Below are positions 24,284 through 36,354 of a stretch of 64,000 nt of DNA, piece by piece. Made by a program: the position numbers and the translations under genes. The stretch is from positions 1 to 64,000 of the forward strand of contig VXCM01000317.1 in NCBI GenBank assembly GCA_014773175.1, in the 5' to 3' direction. Source of the DNA: Lucifuga dentata (Eukaryota; Chordata; Actinopteri; Ophidiiformes; Bythitidae). How positions within the stretch are numbered: position 1 is the first letter of the stretch; each line of letters begins with the position of its first letter. The notes under the pieces are model-generated. The model did not search any database, was not told where the DNA came from, and was given only the letters and a program-made list of their open reading frames with translations.

Positions 24284-24420
24284 TAAAACAGCTTCTTTAC
24301 AGTCAGTGTGCACCACGGAGCTGCAGCAATCAAGAGTAGAAATGGATCAATGCATTTTTATTTATTTATTTTAACATATTAAAGCATCGGAAAGGTTGGG
24401 TGCAAAGAATATGTAAATCC
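24284..24420 (+). repeat. Family B repeat, divergent copy
   Basis: Contains TCAGTGTGCACCACGGAGC, AGAGTAGAAATGGATCAATG and ATTAAAGCATCGGAAAGG, in the same order as the copies at 32290-32370 and 57180-57260. An ATTT expansion interrupts it. Confidence 0.55.
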
Positions 24421-25908
24421 GTATATGTCAGGCTACATAAAGTGACAATAAGTAAAACCCTTAAAATACAATATCGTTTTTATTTAAGTTTAGAAACATT
24501 ACTTCTGTATTACTTCTGTATTACTTCTTTCTATATGGATTTACAAACATACATTTAGTTTATGTAGATGTTTTTCTGGAAATGTGTAGCTCCTTTACTG
24601 TTGAAATGAGGTGAGGAGTAACGATGGACAATCTCTTTAAAAACAATTAAGGCCAATGTTCTGTGCTACCAGGATATTACTGTTCCATTGTGACATTTTT
24701 TACAATATCCCCCCATAACACATCAATTTACTATTGTATTTATGTTAGAATGTTTGTCATATATGAACACAAAGCAACTGCACTTAGCAACCGTTGCTCT
24801 CTCCAACATGAATAGAAAAATAGGCTTTTAAGAGCAAAAAAAAAAAAAAANAAAAAAAAAAAAAAAGTTATTTTATGTTTAGTTACTCAGCTAGATCTGA
24901 CACCAATTAAAAGTTAATAGTTTTTTATAACATAAAAGAAAACAAGATTTCACACATTTATCTTTGAGTTGCCATTTCCCACATTGCTATTGCTGGTCAC
25001 TTGAGAGTTTTGCAGTGAATCACACAGACGTGTAATTTTACATTCTGTAGGAGTGTGGAAATAATTTCAATTTGTCTTTAGCTTTACTGTAGCCATTAAA
25101 GAGATTTCTGTTGCTGGACATTTCCTGCCTCTATTTCCATATATTTGCTGTATAACGTGTTTATGTTAAATATGCTTTTAGAGAAGCGCTGGAAACACTA
25201 ATTGATGACAGTGGGTTGACCAGTACTTCTCACCACCAGATGGATGTGAGAAGTCCAGTTTCACACACTAAATATCAATCTGCAGGTTGTAAACATTCAG
25301 CTCATTAGCACAATCTAGTGTGATGTTTTTAATGTGCAGTGAACAGTAAGAGTGTAAGGTCTGGGGGTGAATGGACTTATAAAGCATTAAACTGCAGGAG
25401 ACAGGGAAAACCTCAACTTAGCTTGATGTAATATTTATGGATGACCATGACCTTTCTCTATGTCAGGGGTCTCCAACCCCATCCTCAGCAAATCCCAGTC
25501 CTGCAGGTTTTCTGCCATGTAATTAATTGTTATGATGAGACTCCTGCTCTAAGTCTAAGTGTTACATGCACTGGGAGCCTTTAAAAACACATTTTTAATA
25601 TAAATAATCATTCAAAAATGCAAAGTTATTATACATTTCTATCCAATTTATCATTCTATCAAGTAGCAGTTCTATCAAGTTCTATCAAGTACAACTTTTA
25701 CTCAGAAATGGTGGAATTTAACCTTTTATCAATGCAGAAACTAAAAGTTTGATTGATCCCTAAAAGAAAAAAAAAATGTATCTGTGTACTGTTAGTATAG
25801 AAGGATACTGCAGGAATAATCAATCAACGTTTTGTTCAGTAAGTGGTTTTATATGTGTAGAACACCATTCATTTCCAATCTATCCTTAAATGAGGATTAC
25901 AAGAGTAA
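24421..25908. other. No gene seen; A-run with N at 24851
   Basis: AT-rich sequence. A CAGGGGTCTCCAACCCC motif at 25465 resembles a hAT terminus but has no partner nearby. Confidence 0.45.
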
Positions 25909-26475
25909 AACCCTTCGCTCCAGTCTATTTACGAGCAGTCTGTGCTTCAGAGTGCCCATAGAGTTCTGGCTGATCCATCCCACGTACTTCATTCAGAGTA
26001 TGAACTCCTACCCTCTGGTAGATGCTATAGGGTGCCTAAACGCAAATTAAATAGAAATTTAAAAAAATTTAAAAATTTAAATTTAAAAATTTAAGAACTC
26101 CTCTCCTTTGTGCCGATGTCTGTCACCATGTTAAATAGAACATTCAGGTCATACGGTTTGTGCAATGAATCATCACATTAGCACTATTGATTAAACTGTG
26201 CAGTATGAGTGGTTGTGTTTACAGTGGTCGTGCATTCCACCTTCATACTTAATGAATGCTACTTGTATGTTGCTCTCCTACGTTTTTTTTTAATTGCACT
26301 GTATTATATAGTTTTTTCTCTACTGTATTTATCAAATTGTATTCACTGTTTTGTATTTTATCATATTATACTGTATTTATTGTGTATTCTGTTGTGTTTG
26401 TAAATGCTGGAGCATTGAGCCCAACACACATTTCCCTGATGGGACAATAAAGTATATTGTATCGTATTGTAAAAC
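25909..26475 (+). mobile_element. Rex1/Babar-like LINE 3' end
   Basis: The frame from 25909 reads AHRVLADPSHVLHSEY, then ELLPSGRCYRVPKRKLNR, without a stop, then enters an AAATTT-rich expansion. A second frame continues SFVPMSVTMLNRTFRSYG. This is the conserved C-terminal block of a CR1-related fish LINE (typically DPSHVLH-EYELLPSGRR-R-P...). It is followed by a T-rich 3' UTR and the terminus GATGGGACAATAAAGTATA with short TATTGTATCG tail repeats. No reverse-transcriptase core is present, so it is 5'-truncated. The clade name is from memory of this terminus. Confidence 0.75.
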
Positions 26476-26708
26476 TAAGACCAAGACTAAGACCAAGACT
26501 GAGGATAATTTTCCCACTTACCAGTCATATTTAACTGTAACCACATAAGCCCCGGTATCCACTAAGTATACAACTTTATAGCCACACAATTATATCACCA
26601 TTTACATCACCATGAACACTCAAGAGGTCAAGAAAGACATCAAGGGCTTTTTCTTAAGAATCATTACATTTACCCTTTCTCCAGTCTGTTCCCAAACCAG
26701 ACAGACCA

Positions 26709-26709
26709 G

Positions 26710-26744
<35 letters not shown>

Positions 26745-26745
26745 G
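26709..26745. repeat. CA/TA microsatellite
   Basis: CA units run directly into TA units. A TA tract also lies at 27460-27497, on the far side of the LTR-like block. Confidence 0.9.
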
Positions 26746-27458
26746 TTACAACCCTGAGGTAGTATAGTTGTTTGTATAGTTGTTTTGTATTAAGTAGGTA
26801 TATCATTATGCTCTCTACCTCACTGGCCTAGAGGGGCGTGTGTGTATGTGTGTCTGTGCTCCTGTGTGCATGGATGTGTGTTGCATGTATGCCTTGGATG
26901 TAGGTGGCACCTCCTGATTGGATGACTAATGCTGAATGCCGATTGGTTCATGGAGTTACCCGTGGAGATTCAAAAGACTGGGATAACAGCTACCTGACAG
27001 CTTCCGACCTCGCCCTGCTCCCAACAAACCTACTCTTATGCTTGTTCTGATTTCTGTGTTAAGAGAGAGAGTAACTGTGTGACGTTAGCTCTTCAGCTTG
27101 GTAAAATTAGGTGGACTGATCTTCAGTCTTTCTGCTGATTTCGATTCTTTAACGGATTTGTAAATATACTGTAAATAGCATTGTAAAAAAACATGACAGC
27201 AGCATCTGGTGAGGGTGAAATGTTTCTTTTGTGTATTTCACTGTTTTCTCCTGTTTGTTGTTTAGGAGTCCAGGTCAGACCTGTGTATTTTAGTTACTTT
27301 TTGTTATATTTGGCAGGGAAGATTAGGGACACTTTAGATGGTTTTGTTTATTGTTTTTACACTGCTCACCCTTAAGACAATAAACAGCTGCTTGTTTTTG
27401 CTTGAGATCTTTGGCCTTGCTTGGGAGGGGGAGAGTGGGAGTCACATTTTAATGTTAT

Positions 27459-27461
<3 letters not shown>
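26746..27461 (+). mobile_element. Candidate solo LTR in a TA microsatellite
   Basis: A block of about 715 bp lies between two TA tracts. It begins GTTACAACCCTGAGG and ends GGGAGTCACATTTTAATGTTAT. Inside, in order, are inverted CCAAT boxes (ATTGG near 26920 and 26943), a CpG-richer GC segment, T-rich sequence and AATAAA at 27379-27384 near the right end. That order (promoter, R-like region, polyadenylation signal) suits an LTR. No second LTR, primer site or gag-pol sequence is found, and the TG...CA ends are not exact. Confidence 0.4.

Positions 27462-27497
<36 letters not shown>
27462..27497. repeat. TA microsatellite
   Basis: TA run followed by GTGTGTGT and GTTT-rich DNA to about 27570. Confidence 0.9.
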
Positions 27498-27570
27498 TAT
27501 AACATAGATATATGTGTGCGTGTGTGTGTTTGTTTGTGTGTGCATGTTTTTTTTTTGTTTGTTTGTTTTT

Positions 27571-30500
27571 TTCCCCTTTTTTCTGTAATGCCCATATAAA
27601 AGCTTTGGGGGATTTGGAAGATAGAAATCAGTGACATTTGGAGTCTCCATAGTGACTGAAAGGTGACTGAGGATGAAATATGCAATACAATAACAGACAA
27701 AGAGCTGTCACACATGGAGCCTCCAAGGGTGATGCTGTGGTGCTTTACAGGGAAAGGAAACGGGAAACAATTTATCTTAAAAGGACTATGACTTTTTTTC
27801 TCATCTTTGTTTCTACTGGTGAGTCATCCTGAGAAGTGCTATATGACAGCTAAATGCTAAGGCCACATTCACACCTAGAGTTAAATAAAATTTTGAATGC
27901 AGAATTCTTACTTGTAATGCAGCATTTTTTTTCCATTGTGGGATTAGCACTTTTACTCTGGCAAAATTGAATACTTTGTTCATCCCTGGTGTTTCTCATA
28001 TCCCTCTCGGTTGTGATTGTTCCTGTTTGTCAGTAGCATTTTTCAGTGTTTCCTTGACCTCAACATATTCAAGGATTTTGCAGTTTTGTTTTGATTGATG
28101 CACTTGAGCACTGATAATTTGGTCTCTGTGGAGCTCATTTCATTTTCAAATCAAAGTGCCAGATTTTGTTAATGACTGATAATTTCTTCTAATTGGAATT
28201 TAACCTCATCTTTTGCACCCCTGTAGCAGTGTTTGCAGTTGTGCTTTTTTTTTTTTTTTTTTTTTTNTTTATCCATAAGGTGTTTACATTATTTTCTCTA
28301 CCCCTGGAGTCAGTCTTTTTTTTTAAGCCAAATACATTAGCTTCCTTGACTGCTGAGGATGCACTCTGAGTTAAACAAATGCATTGCAGTTACAAGTGAA
28401 ATGTTAATATCTCACGCTAAGGAGTGCAGCTTCTGATGCTTATTATAATTCAAACTCTCATATCACAAACTGAAAACTGCAGCTTGGTGTATTACTTATG
28501 AAAGTCAGGCACTGGCATCAGAACTGACAGGGAGTCTCAATTTATATTTCCCATGCACTGCAGCAAAGTATTCAGCAGCATTGCAATTACAGCAGGGAAA
28601 TAGGAGAACTCACTTGAATGCAGACCTGTATCGTGGTTGCTAACCTCTCAATAGTTATTTATTTTCTAATACTATGATAGCACCTGTATAGCAGTAAAAG
28701 GAAGCAATTAATATAATCTTTGTTTCACAGTGATGAGTATAAGCAGAAGTCAAATTTGGATCCCCTTGTCTCCCCTGAAACCATTGAGAAGGAGCCTATA
28801 GATTGATAAGGAACATGTTAATGGGGTTTCCAGCCATGGATAGAGATCTGGCTGCTTGAGCCATGTGGTGACAAAGAGATTAAATGCAGAGAAGATGATG
28901 CTGAATCACCATGCTACAAGTGTCAGCTAAAGGCATCAATAATGCTTTGGATTGTGCTCACTTAAGAGCTTGGTAGCAGCCAACAATGTCTGGAAAAGAA
29001 GGAACAGTGGCAGACATTGAGGATGAGGAGGGGAGAGAAGATAATATTCAAGTCCAGAATGCATGCAAATTCAAATAACTGTAGCAGCATTTGTGAGAAC
29101 TTCTAATTTTTGCTCATTTCCTTCTATATTTCTCCCAAAAATGACCAAAATCAAGGTTGTGGAACTCAAAAATTTATGACCGACTTTTTCCATCAAATAA
29201 TCAATTGTTACAAGCTCCAGGTCAAAATCACTCTTTAGCCTTAACAATCCAACTTCCTTGCAGATATGTTATTACCTTAGGGACTTTATTTCCTTCAAAG
29301 TTGTGTTCTCAGATAGAGCCTACTCCCAGGCTGTGTATCACCCATACAAATGTTTTCCCCCCACAATTTAGAAAGAACCTGAACACAATCTAATAAACAA
29401 TCTATTATAAAGTAACAGTGTAGTACTAACACTATAAGTCTCTTCTAAAGTTTAATAATTTTGATGGCAGATTAGCTTGAGAGTAACATCAGGGGATTTC
29501 ATCCCTCGTCTTTGGTTTGTTTTGGGAAATCTGTACGTGTTTACAGCAATTCTGCTGATGGATTCATGCTGCGTTTGCATGCATACATACACATGCTCAC
29601 ACAGGCACACATACACACAGGCACACATACACACGTACACACACACACACACACGGACATGTGGGAGCTGTGAAATCTGTCAAGCGGTGCAATAGTTAAA
29701 CTTTATTGAGCTTGGCCAGCTGGTTGTGCATAAAAATTACAAAATAACCGGTGGCTGTCCTTCTGTGTGGACGAGGCGGGAGTCTTGTATACTAGAAAGG
29801 ACGAGTCATGGTCAACTGGCTGCTGTTTGAAGTTCATGACAGAAATATCTCAGCTTTTCTTGGGCAAAAAATAATGGTCTATTGGACCATTTTTAGCTTC
29901 AGAATAGTGCCAAACCTGCACAGAATATTTTACCTCAGATCATTAAGGAATTTGCTGGAAGTAGATTGAAAATCATTGAAAATGTTTAGCTCAAGATTCC
30001 TAGTTCTAATTAGCAAAATGTTGCCCTCATTACAGCATCGGGGGTTTGGTCATGCACATATTTATGAAAGAGTAATTTACTTTTTTTTTTTTTTTTTTTT
30101 TTTAATTTGCTGTTATTTGTACTTATTATCTGACACATTTCTTGGTATATGGCATTAAAACTAGAAATGATCTCTGTGAACAGTCACAACAGACTGGTAT
30201 CATTAACAACTCTCCTCTTGTACCTTTCTTGTTGACAGAATGACTGCAGTTACATGTCAGTGTCAAGCTACCAACACTGTGAACATTTTGATAATGAACT
30301 ATCATTGTTTTTTCACACACTGTGACTGCATAGGCTACAGTTGCAACTTGACTGCAACTAAACACAATTAAATATGAATCTGTGTAGACAGAAAAACACA
30401 TTTGAGATGCAAACACCAAGGCAAAGACCAAGTATATATATATATATAACCTTATGCAATGTATCAATTAGTTGCATGATCTGTCCAGATAGCAAGATAG

Positions 30501-30700
30501 CATGGTGCCCTTTTGCTCCATCTGTAATCTGTTAAACCACAGAAAGCCTCAGGTTCTGGTGTCAGTAAACACAGTTGCTGCTGTAGTGGCCCCAAGGAAG
30601 ACAACAAATCCCCACCAGCACCTTCATCACTGTTCTGTAACTAATCCTTCACTCTTAACCCACCTGCAGGAGAGCAAGGGAAAAGATTTTTTCCTACACT

Positions 30701-30746
<46 letters not shown>

Positions 30747-31879
30747 NTTTTTTTTTTTTTTTTTTTTAACTAGCATAAAAATGTAGTCACAGCAAAATGC
30801 TATCTGAACTTAAACTAATAAAGATTCATTTTTAAGTCCCAATCCTTGATTTAGAGCAAATAAATTTGAACTGAATTTGAAATTCATACATATAATTAAA
30901 GATTTGTATAAAAACAATCTGCATTTTGTGTTCATCAACTGGTCATAATTCAAGCCTGTTTTCCTGCTTGATTTAGTCATTTCAGTTAATTTTAGAATCT
31001 AATTAAAATGATGGAAGTTAGATTATTTGTCCTTCACTGAGCCCATTTAAGGAGTTAATGTCCTAAAATAGGAGTTTAAATATTCAAGGTGTCACATAAA
31101 TCAAGTGTTAAAGGATTTGCAGAACCTTCCAGAATCAAGTGTCCTGATTCTAGTGCAGTGATCTATCTAAGTTAGTCTGTCTGTTTTACTCATTTCTAGA
31201 AAAGTCCTGAAATAACTTGATTTGTATAGAAGGGAATGTACAGCTTTTAAGACATTCTGTACTAGAAGGACAGGGGCGATAAAGAACTAGAGGAAATAGC
31301 ATGTTGCTGTAGTAGCTTCTGATGTTCCTTGGAGGAGGCTTCCTTTTGAAAAGCCATTAAGTCACTCCCTCATGCGAAATGGGGTCAGGACACAGCAAAA
31401 CTAGAGAGCCTCTGAACAGAGTGTCCTTTGCATCGACTCCATTAGAAGACAGCAGCACAGCCAAACCTGGTTCTCTGGAAGTTTTTTTTTTTTTTCACTG
31501 TTTTCACAGTTACAAACATTTACACCGATTACTGTTTAGAAAAAGTGAACAGGAGTCACTGCCACTAATGCACAGCTTAGGCTACTGATAAGCCGACAAG
31601 GAGGAATTGCTGGAAGGAGGAACGGACTCCTTCCAGGAAATGAGGTGATTTCCACAAGGAATCTCATTCCTCTGTGCTGTTTAGTGCAAGATAAGATTAT
31701 CCCTGTTATCCCTGTTTCACTCCAACAGGTGTACCTACCTGTCAGCTGCTACTCTGTTCTCCTCACTTGGGTAAGGCTGAGGGAGGAGGAGGGTCTCACA
31801 CTGCTTCAGTCCTGCCTGCTGCCAATTTGTGCAAAATGGTGTTCTTGTAAATTCCCGTCAACATGGAGTGGTCATTGAA
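27571..31879. other. No gene seen; microsatellites and N-marked runs
   Basis: Over 4 kb without a recognisable element. It contains a T-run with N at 28267, CA-rich DNA at 29581-29655, a T-run at 30082-30103, TA units at 30432-30449 and an A-run that becomes a T-run across N at 30747. All open frames are short or built from these repeats. Confidence 0.5.
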
Positions 31880-32264
31880 TGCTTTTGGTATTGTGTCCAT
31901 GCCTCTGCTTTTGGTAAGCATTCCCAGTGGAGACACTCATTGTCTTCCACGCTTCGCATTGTACCGCTTAAATAGAGTTATTTGACAAAAAAAAATAAAA
32001 AATAAAAAATAAAAAAATTAATAGATATCATGTTTGCTGTGATGAATTAATTATCTCAAGCATGTTTCAATTCTACAAGCTGATTTTTGTAGCATACTGG
32101 AATAAACTGAAACCAATGGCAGTCTGGAAGGCAGGTATAAAATTCCAAAATTTACCACTCCAATAGTATATTTTGAGGAATGGTTGTCAGTAAAGTAACA
32201 ATTATGCAGGCCATACTGTATATACTGGGCTCAAACATGCAAAATTGCTGGTATTGTCCTTTAA
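31880..32264 (+). repeat. Family A repeat
   Basis: Aligns with the 48-kb copy through TAAGCATTCCCAGTGGAGAC, TCATTGTCTTCCACGC, GTTTGCTGTGATGAAT, ACTGAAACCAATGGCAGTCT, GAATGGTTGTCAGTAA and GGGCTCAAACATGCAAAATT, ending GTCCTTTAA at 32264. The left limit is approximate. Its final TTAA is also the first TTAA of the family B copy, so the two repeats abut exactly. Confidence 0.75.
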
Positions 32265-32450
32265 AGAGACAGTCTGAAAACTGCCTGTTTTCATCTAGTC
32301 TGCACAGCGGTGCTGTAGCAAGGACGAGCAGAAGTGGATCAATTTGGTTTTTGCACATTAAAGCACTGAAAAGGTTTAAAAATAAATCCTTAAATGAAAA
32401 TAAGAACCTGAAAATCTGTTTATGTTTATTAAAATGTCCTGGGGGAGGCG
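32261..32450 (+). repeat. Family B repeat
   Basis: Begins TTAAAGAGACAGTCTGAAA and contains GAGCAGAAGTGGATCAATTT and GGTTTTTGCACATTAAAGCA, shared with the copies at 24.3 and 57.1 kb. Unlike the 57-kb copy it lacks a closing CCTTTAA, so its right side is probably truncated. Confidence 0.6.
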
Positions 32451-35400
32451 TTAGCTAGGTCATTGTGAAACACATTAATATTAAATTATAAAATTAACCT
32501 TGATAATCATCAGAGGAGTATATTCAGGCCATGTTTGTTTTCCTGGTTTAAGATTTTCATCCTGAATGTAATGTAAATTCCAATTGGCCACTTGTGGGAG
32601 TAAATTCTGTGCTCTGTTGGATGATACAGGTCTTGTATAATTATTCACTTTACTTGTTTACAATACTAATTACTCCCATTATTTGGATTCTAGGAAACAG
32701 AGATCAGAATCAATATTGAAACTGAATAGAGCATTTCCTAAAATCTCATTTACACAAACTTAATAAGATAAACTAAGCAAAGCATTTCATTTCGTGTGGG
32801 TGAAATTAGAAGATCACAAGATCAATGCTTTCATCTGCTAATGTGTTTATCCCGAAAGCAAAGAGACTCCTGTGTTCCTCTGGCTTCCCTGGAACTTTGA
32901 CCCAGCTAGAACAAAAAAAAATATATACTGTATGTATGTTAGAATGAGACAACAAAAAAAATTAAATAACAACAGTTTCTAATTTTGTGGAGTCTGTTTT
33001 GCTTCCCCTGAAAGAATGTACAATGCAGCACTGGTATTGTTGCCAGTTTACATTATATTGATCACTTTACACTGCAGATCTTTTGATGCCTAAGTCAGTC
33101 TGATGATTTTAATTGCCTCTTTGCAGCTTCATTTTAACTGGGCGATATCCGATACCTGTATTTACAAGATTTAGACCTGAAGCAACCCAACATGCGAAGC
33201 CGGGATAAACAAAATGCTGCAATAGATGCAAATGACACAGGACTAATTATACCAGCTATTGCTTTCCAAAGCATCTTTAAGGTCTGTAATAACTCATACT
33301 CACTTATATTTAAGGCAGAGATGAAGGATTAGAGCACGTTACAACACCGAGGTCGAAATGACAAAGGATTTGAGAAATTGTGTGTTTTTTTAAATTTTTT
33401 AAATGTTCACAGCACACATCCCATATGTGACACATGAACAAAAAAAAAAAAAAAAAAANAAAAAAAAAAAAAAAAAAAGGAATTGTCTCACTTATGGTGT
33501 AAATGTAGCATCAAGGCCTAACAATGAGTTTTGCCAGCCATAGCTTTGTCAGACTGTTTTCAGTTTTTGAAACAGACTTTCTCTTGATAGGACTTGTCTG
33601 ATAAAATAAAATTTGTTGAAATAAACAGTTACATAAATAAACAAAAGTATGAGGCAGAATATAAAAGGAACATTTCACATAAAATGGGATTTATTTTATA
33701 TTTTATTGTGGATTCAAGTCTGAGACCTGCATTGCTGGTTTTGGTTCCTGAAACATGGTGGTCCCACATGAAGCAGCCACGTGTGATCCAGCAGTGTGCA
33801 AAGCATAAGTGACAAGCATCAGATTCAGGTGAACGCGGGTGCAGCACTGGAGGAAAAAGATAAAGCGATTTTCTCAAGGTTTTCCACAAAAGAAGCCCAA
33901 TAAGACAGAAAAATGCTGTGTTCTAAACTGCCTGCCATCTTTGTTGAATGCATTTATTTTCGTTTATCAGGAAGGAAAAAAACAACTTCACTGTGTTATC
34001 AACATCTGCTTGTGTGAGCGATGAATCATGGGAAACACACTTAGATTGCATCCATTTGTTATAGTTACTGCAGGTTTCATGCCACGGGGGGACATTTTTT
34101 CTATATATTCACACATATAAATACAAAGGTCAATGTATTGGAATAGATAGATTTCTGAGCAGCACTGTGCATTTTTGAGGTAATCAATCGTGATTTATCC
34201 TGCTTGTCTGATTGGTTGAACTTACTGTTTTCTACTTTCAAAAGGAGCTGAAATTGTTTTTGCATTAGTCTAAAAACTCAGAAAGGATATATCAGGCATT
34301 TTTATATCATATGGTAATCTTTGTTATTTATGCAAATGTGTGTAGTCACAATGTTTTTTGATCTGTATTATTAAAATCACATTTAGATTTGTACTATAAA
34401 AAGAAGTATAGAAAATCATGTAAAAATTATGTAAAATTCTCAAATCCAACACTAGAATGAGGTTGATTATAATCACTGTCAGGATGTTTCTTTATCTACT
34501 GTTTGTACTTTGCCCAAGGCTGAAAGCTTTAAAGGGATGTTTTATACAAACTGATGTAACTTTGTTAATATTAAATATAATAACTTGATCCAAATTCACA
34601 TTTGTTGAAAATTCCTAATTTTCTTTAATGAACTGCAATGATTTTACCTTGACTTTACCTTTACCTATGAAAGAGGCCTGTATTAATTCAAGTGAGCAGA
34701 CAAAGTGAATTTTCAGTTTTTCCTGAAACTCTTTTGACCTTTATTAATATAGTGTACTATAGGTTTTCTGACTATGAATGCTAATTTTCATTGAAACCTA
34801 CAGGTTAATTCTTTAGTTTATATCTAATATTGACTGTTTTTGCATTGCAATTTCAAGTTGACAGCACAGAAGATGAAGTAATTTATGGCTGTGTATAAAC
34901 GTCACTGTGCGTATGAAAATTTCATTTTAAGATAACAGATTTTAATTTGTTAAAACTACATTTGCATTTGGGAAGGAGCATTTGCATATGCTGCTTCCCA
35001 GTTTCCTTGCTGCACAGTTAAAGCAACATCTACTTTTCTGATAAAGTGCATGTGTTTCACTAAACAAACACAATTAGAAAATCTTGATAATGTTGTGTTT
35101 TGTTAACATTTGGTAAATTGTACTTCCCAATTTGAGATACCATTATTATCAAAACCACTAAAGAGGTTATGTTTCCAGTCCCATTTGTCTGGAAAGTTAT
35201 TTAGTAGCAGACTTGATTACTTGAAATTTTGCACGATTTCTATTCTAACGCCTTGCTTCAGATTCCTGTACATCAAAACAACAACACTGTTTCTTTCCTC
35301 AGGCCATAACACCCACAAACAAAAAACTAATTCATGTGATACCTCTACACAATAGCTATTAATGTGCAAGCATTACACATATATGCAAGTATATACTGTA

Positions 35401-36286
35401 CACATAATCCAATACAGTACCACATACACACACATGCCCAATGCAATGTATGTGTTGTATAGCCACCTCCATTTTAGTTCATGCCTCTGTTCATGTTAAT
35501 GTACCACTCATTGCACTACTTGTCCTCTTTGCACACACTCTGACCTTTGCACTCTATGCAGATACAATAACCCACCAGCACCCTGTATATATTATATACT
35601 CTAGTCTATATACTCTACAACTCTTATTGTTTGTCAGCATTCTATACCATTTTTTTTTTTTTTTTTTTNTTTTTTTTTTTTTTTTTACTTTTGATCTTTT
35701 TATTATTTGTCTGGTTTTATTTCTTATACCTGTTGACTTATTTTCTTATAACGTGTTTGTTGTCATGGTGCAGTATTTACAGTATGTAACGAGAGGTCCT
35801 GTAAACTAGATTCATGTCCCTTGTAGAGCAGAATTGGGAAATAGAACTGATTCTGTTTTCATGCAGATTAGAACCAAATGTAAATTTCATATTTCTATAC
35901 ATTTTATACTATAACAAAGCCTTGGAAGAGATACAGGCTCTCTAAGTGATTTTTAGGTTTTAATATTCGATTTTTTTCAAATGATGAATTGCAGTGGGAC
36001 AAAGTAATTGTTCTCCTTTTATGGAAAATAAATGTCAATACTTAGCTAAATGGTTAACGTATTTCTTTTTTTTTTTTTTAACAAAGAGATGAATTAATGT
36101 TCCTTCACAAGGAAGTAAAATCTTATCACACACTAAAACAGGTTACGAGCACTGACATGCATTGCGGTTAGATCTCAGTTTGCTTTGTTAAATATGCATT
36201 CCAACTATAATGAAACAAAGCAATTTGGAATTAGACAACAGCTGTGCCTAAGTGAAAGTGTGCTTCTCCAACCCTGCCTCACTCAG
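32451..36286. other. No gene seen; N-marked tracts at 33459 and 35669
   Basis: AT-rich DNA. Open frames at 33.6-34.0 and 35.1-35.8 kb are unrecognised; the second crosses an N-marked T-run. No transposon termini were found. Confidence 0.45.
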
Positions 36287-36354
36287 CTAGATGCTTGGAT
36301 GCCGAAACAGATCACACAATATCAGTCAGTTCTACAGGGAGCGAGAGGGGAAAG
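36287..36354 (+). other. Candidate isolated exon
   Basis: A pyrimidine-rich acceptor context (GCTTCTCC...CCTCACTCAG, ending 36286) and a donor-like AAAG|GTCAGT at 36354/36355 bracket 68 bp. Two frames stay open; one reads RCLDAETDHTISVSSTGSER and ends GK at the donor. The surrounding 36.24-36.54 kb block is less AT-rich than its neighbours. I do not recognise the peptide, and such splice-like signals arise by chance in a window this long. Confidence 0.15.

Noticed and set aside
25465..25540. Possible hAT left end (CAGGGGTCTCCAACCCC)
   Set aside because: No inverted right end or target duplication was found downstream.
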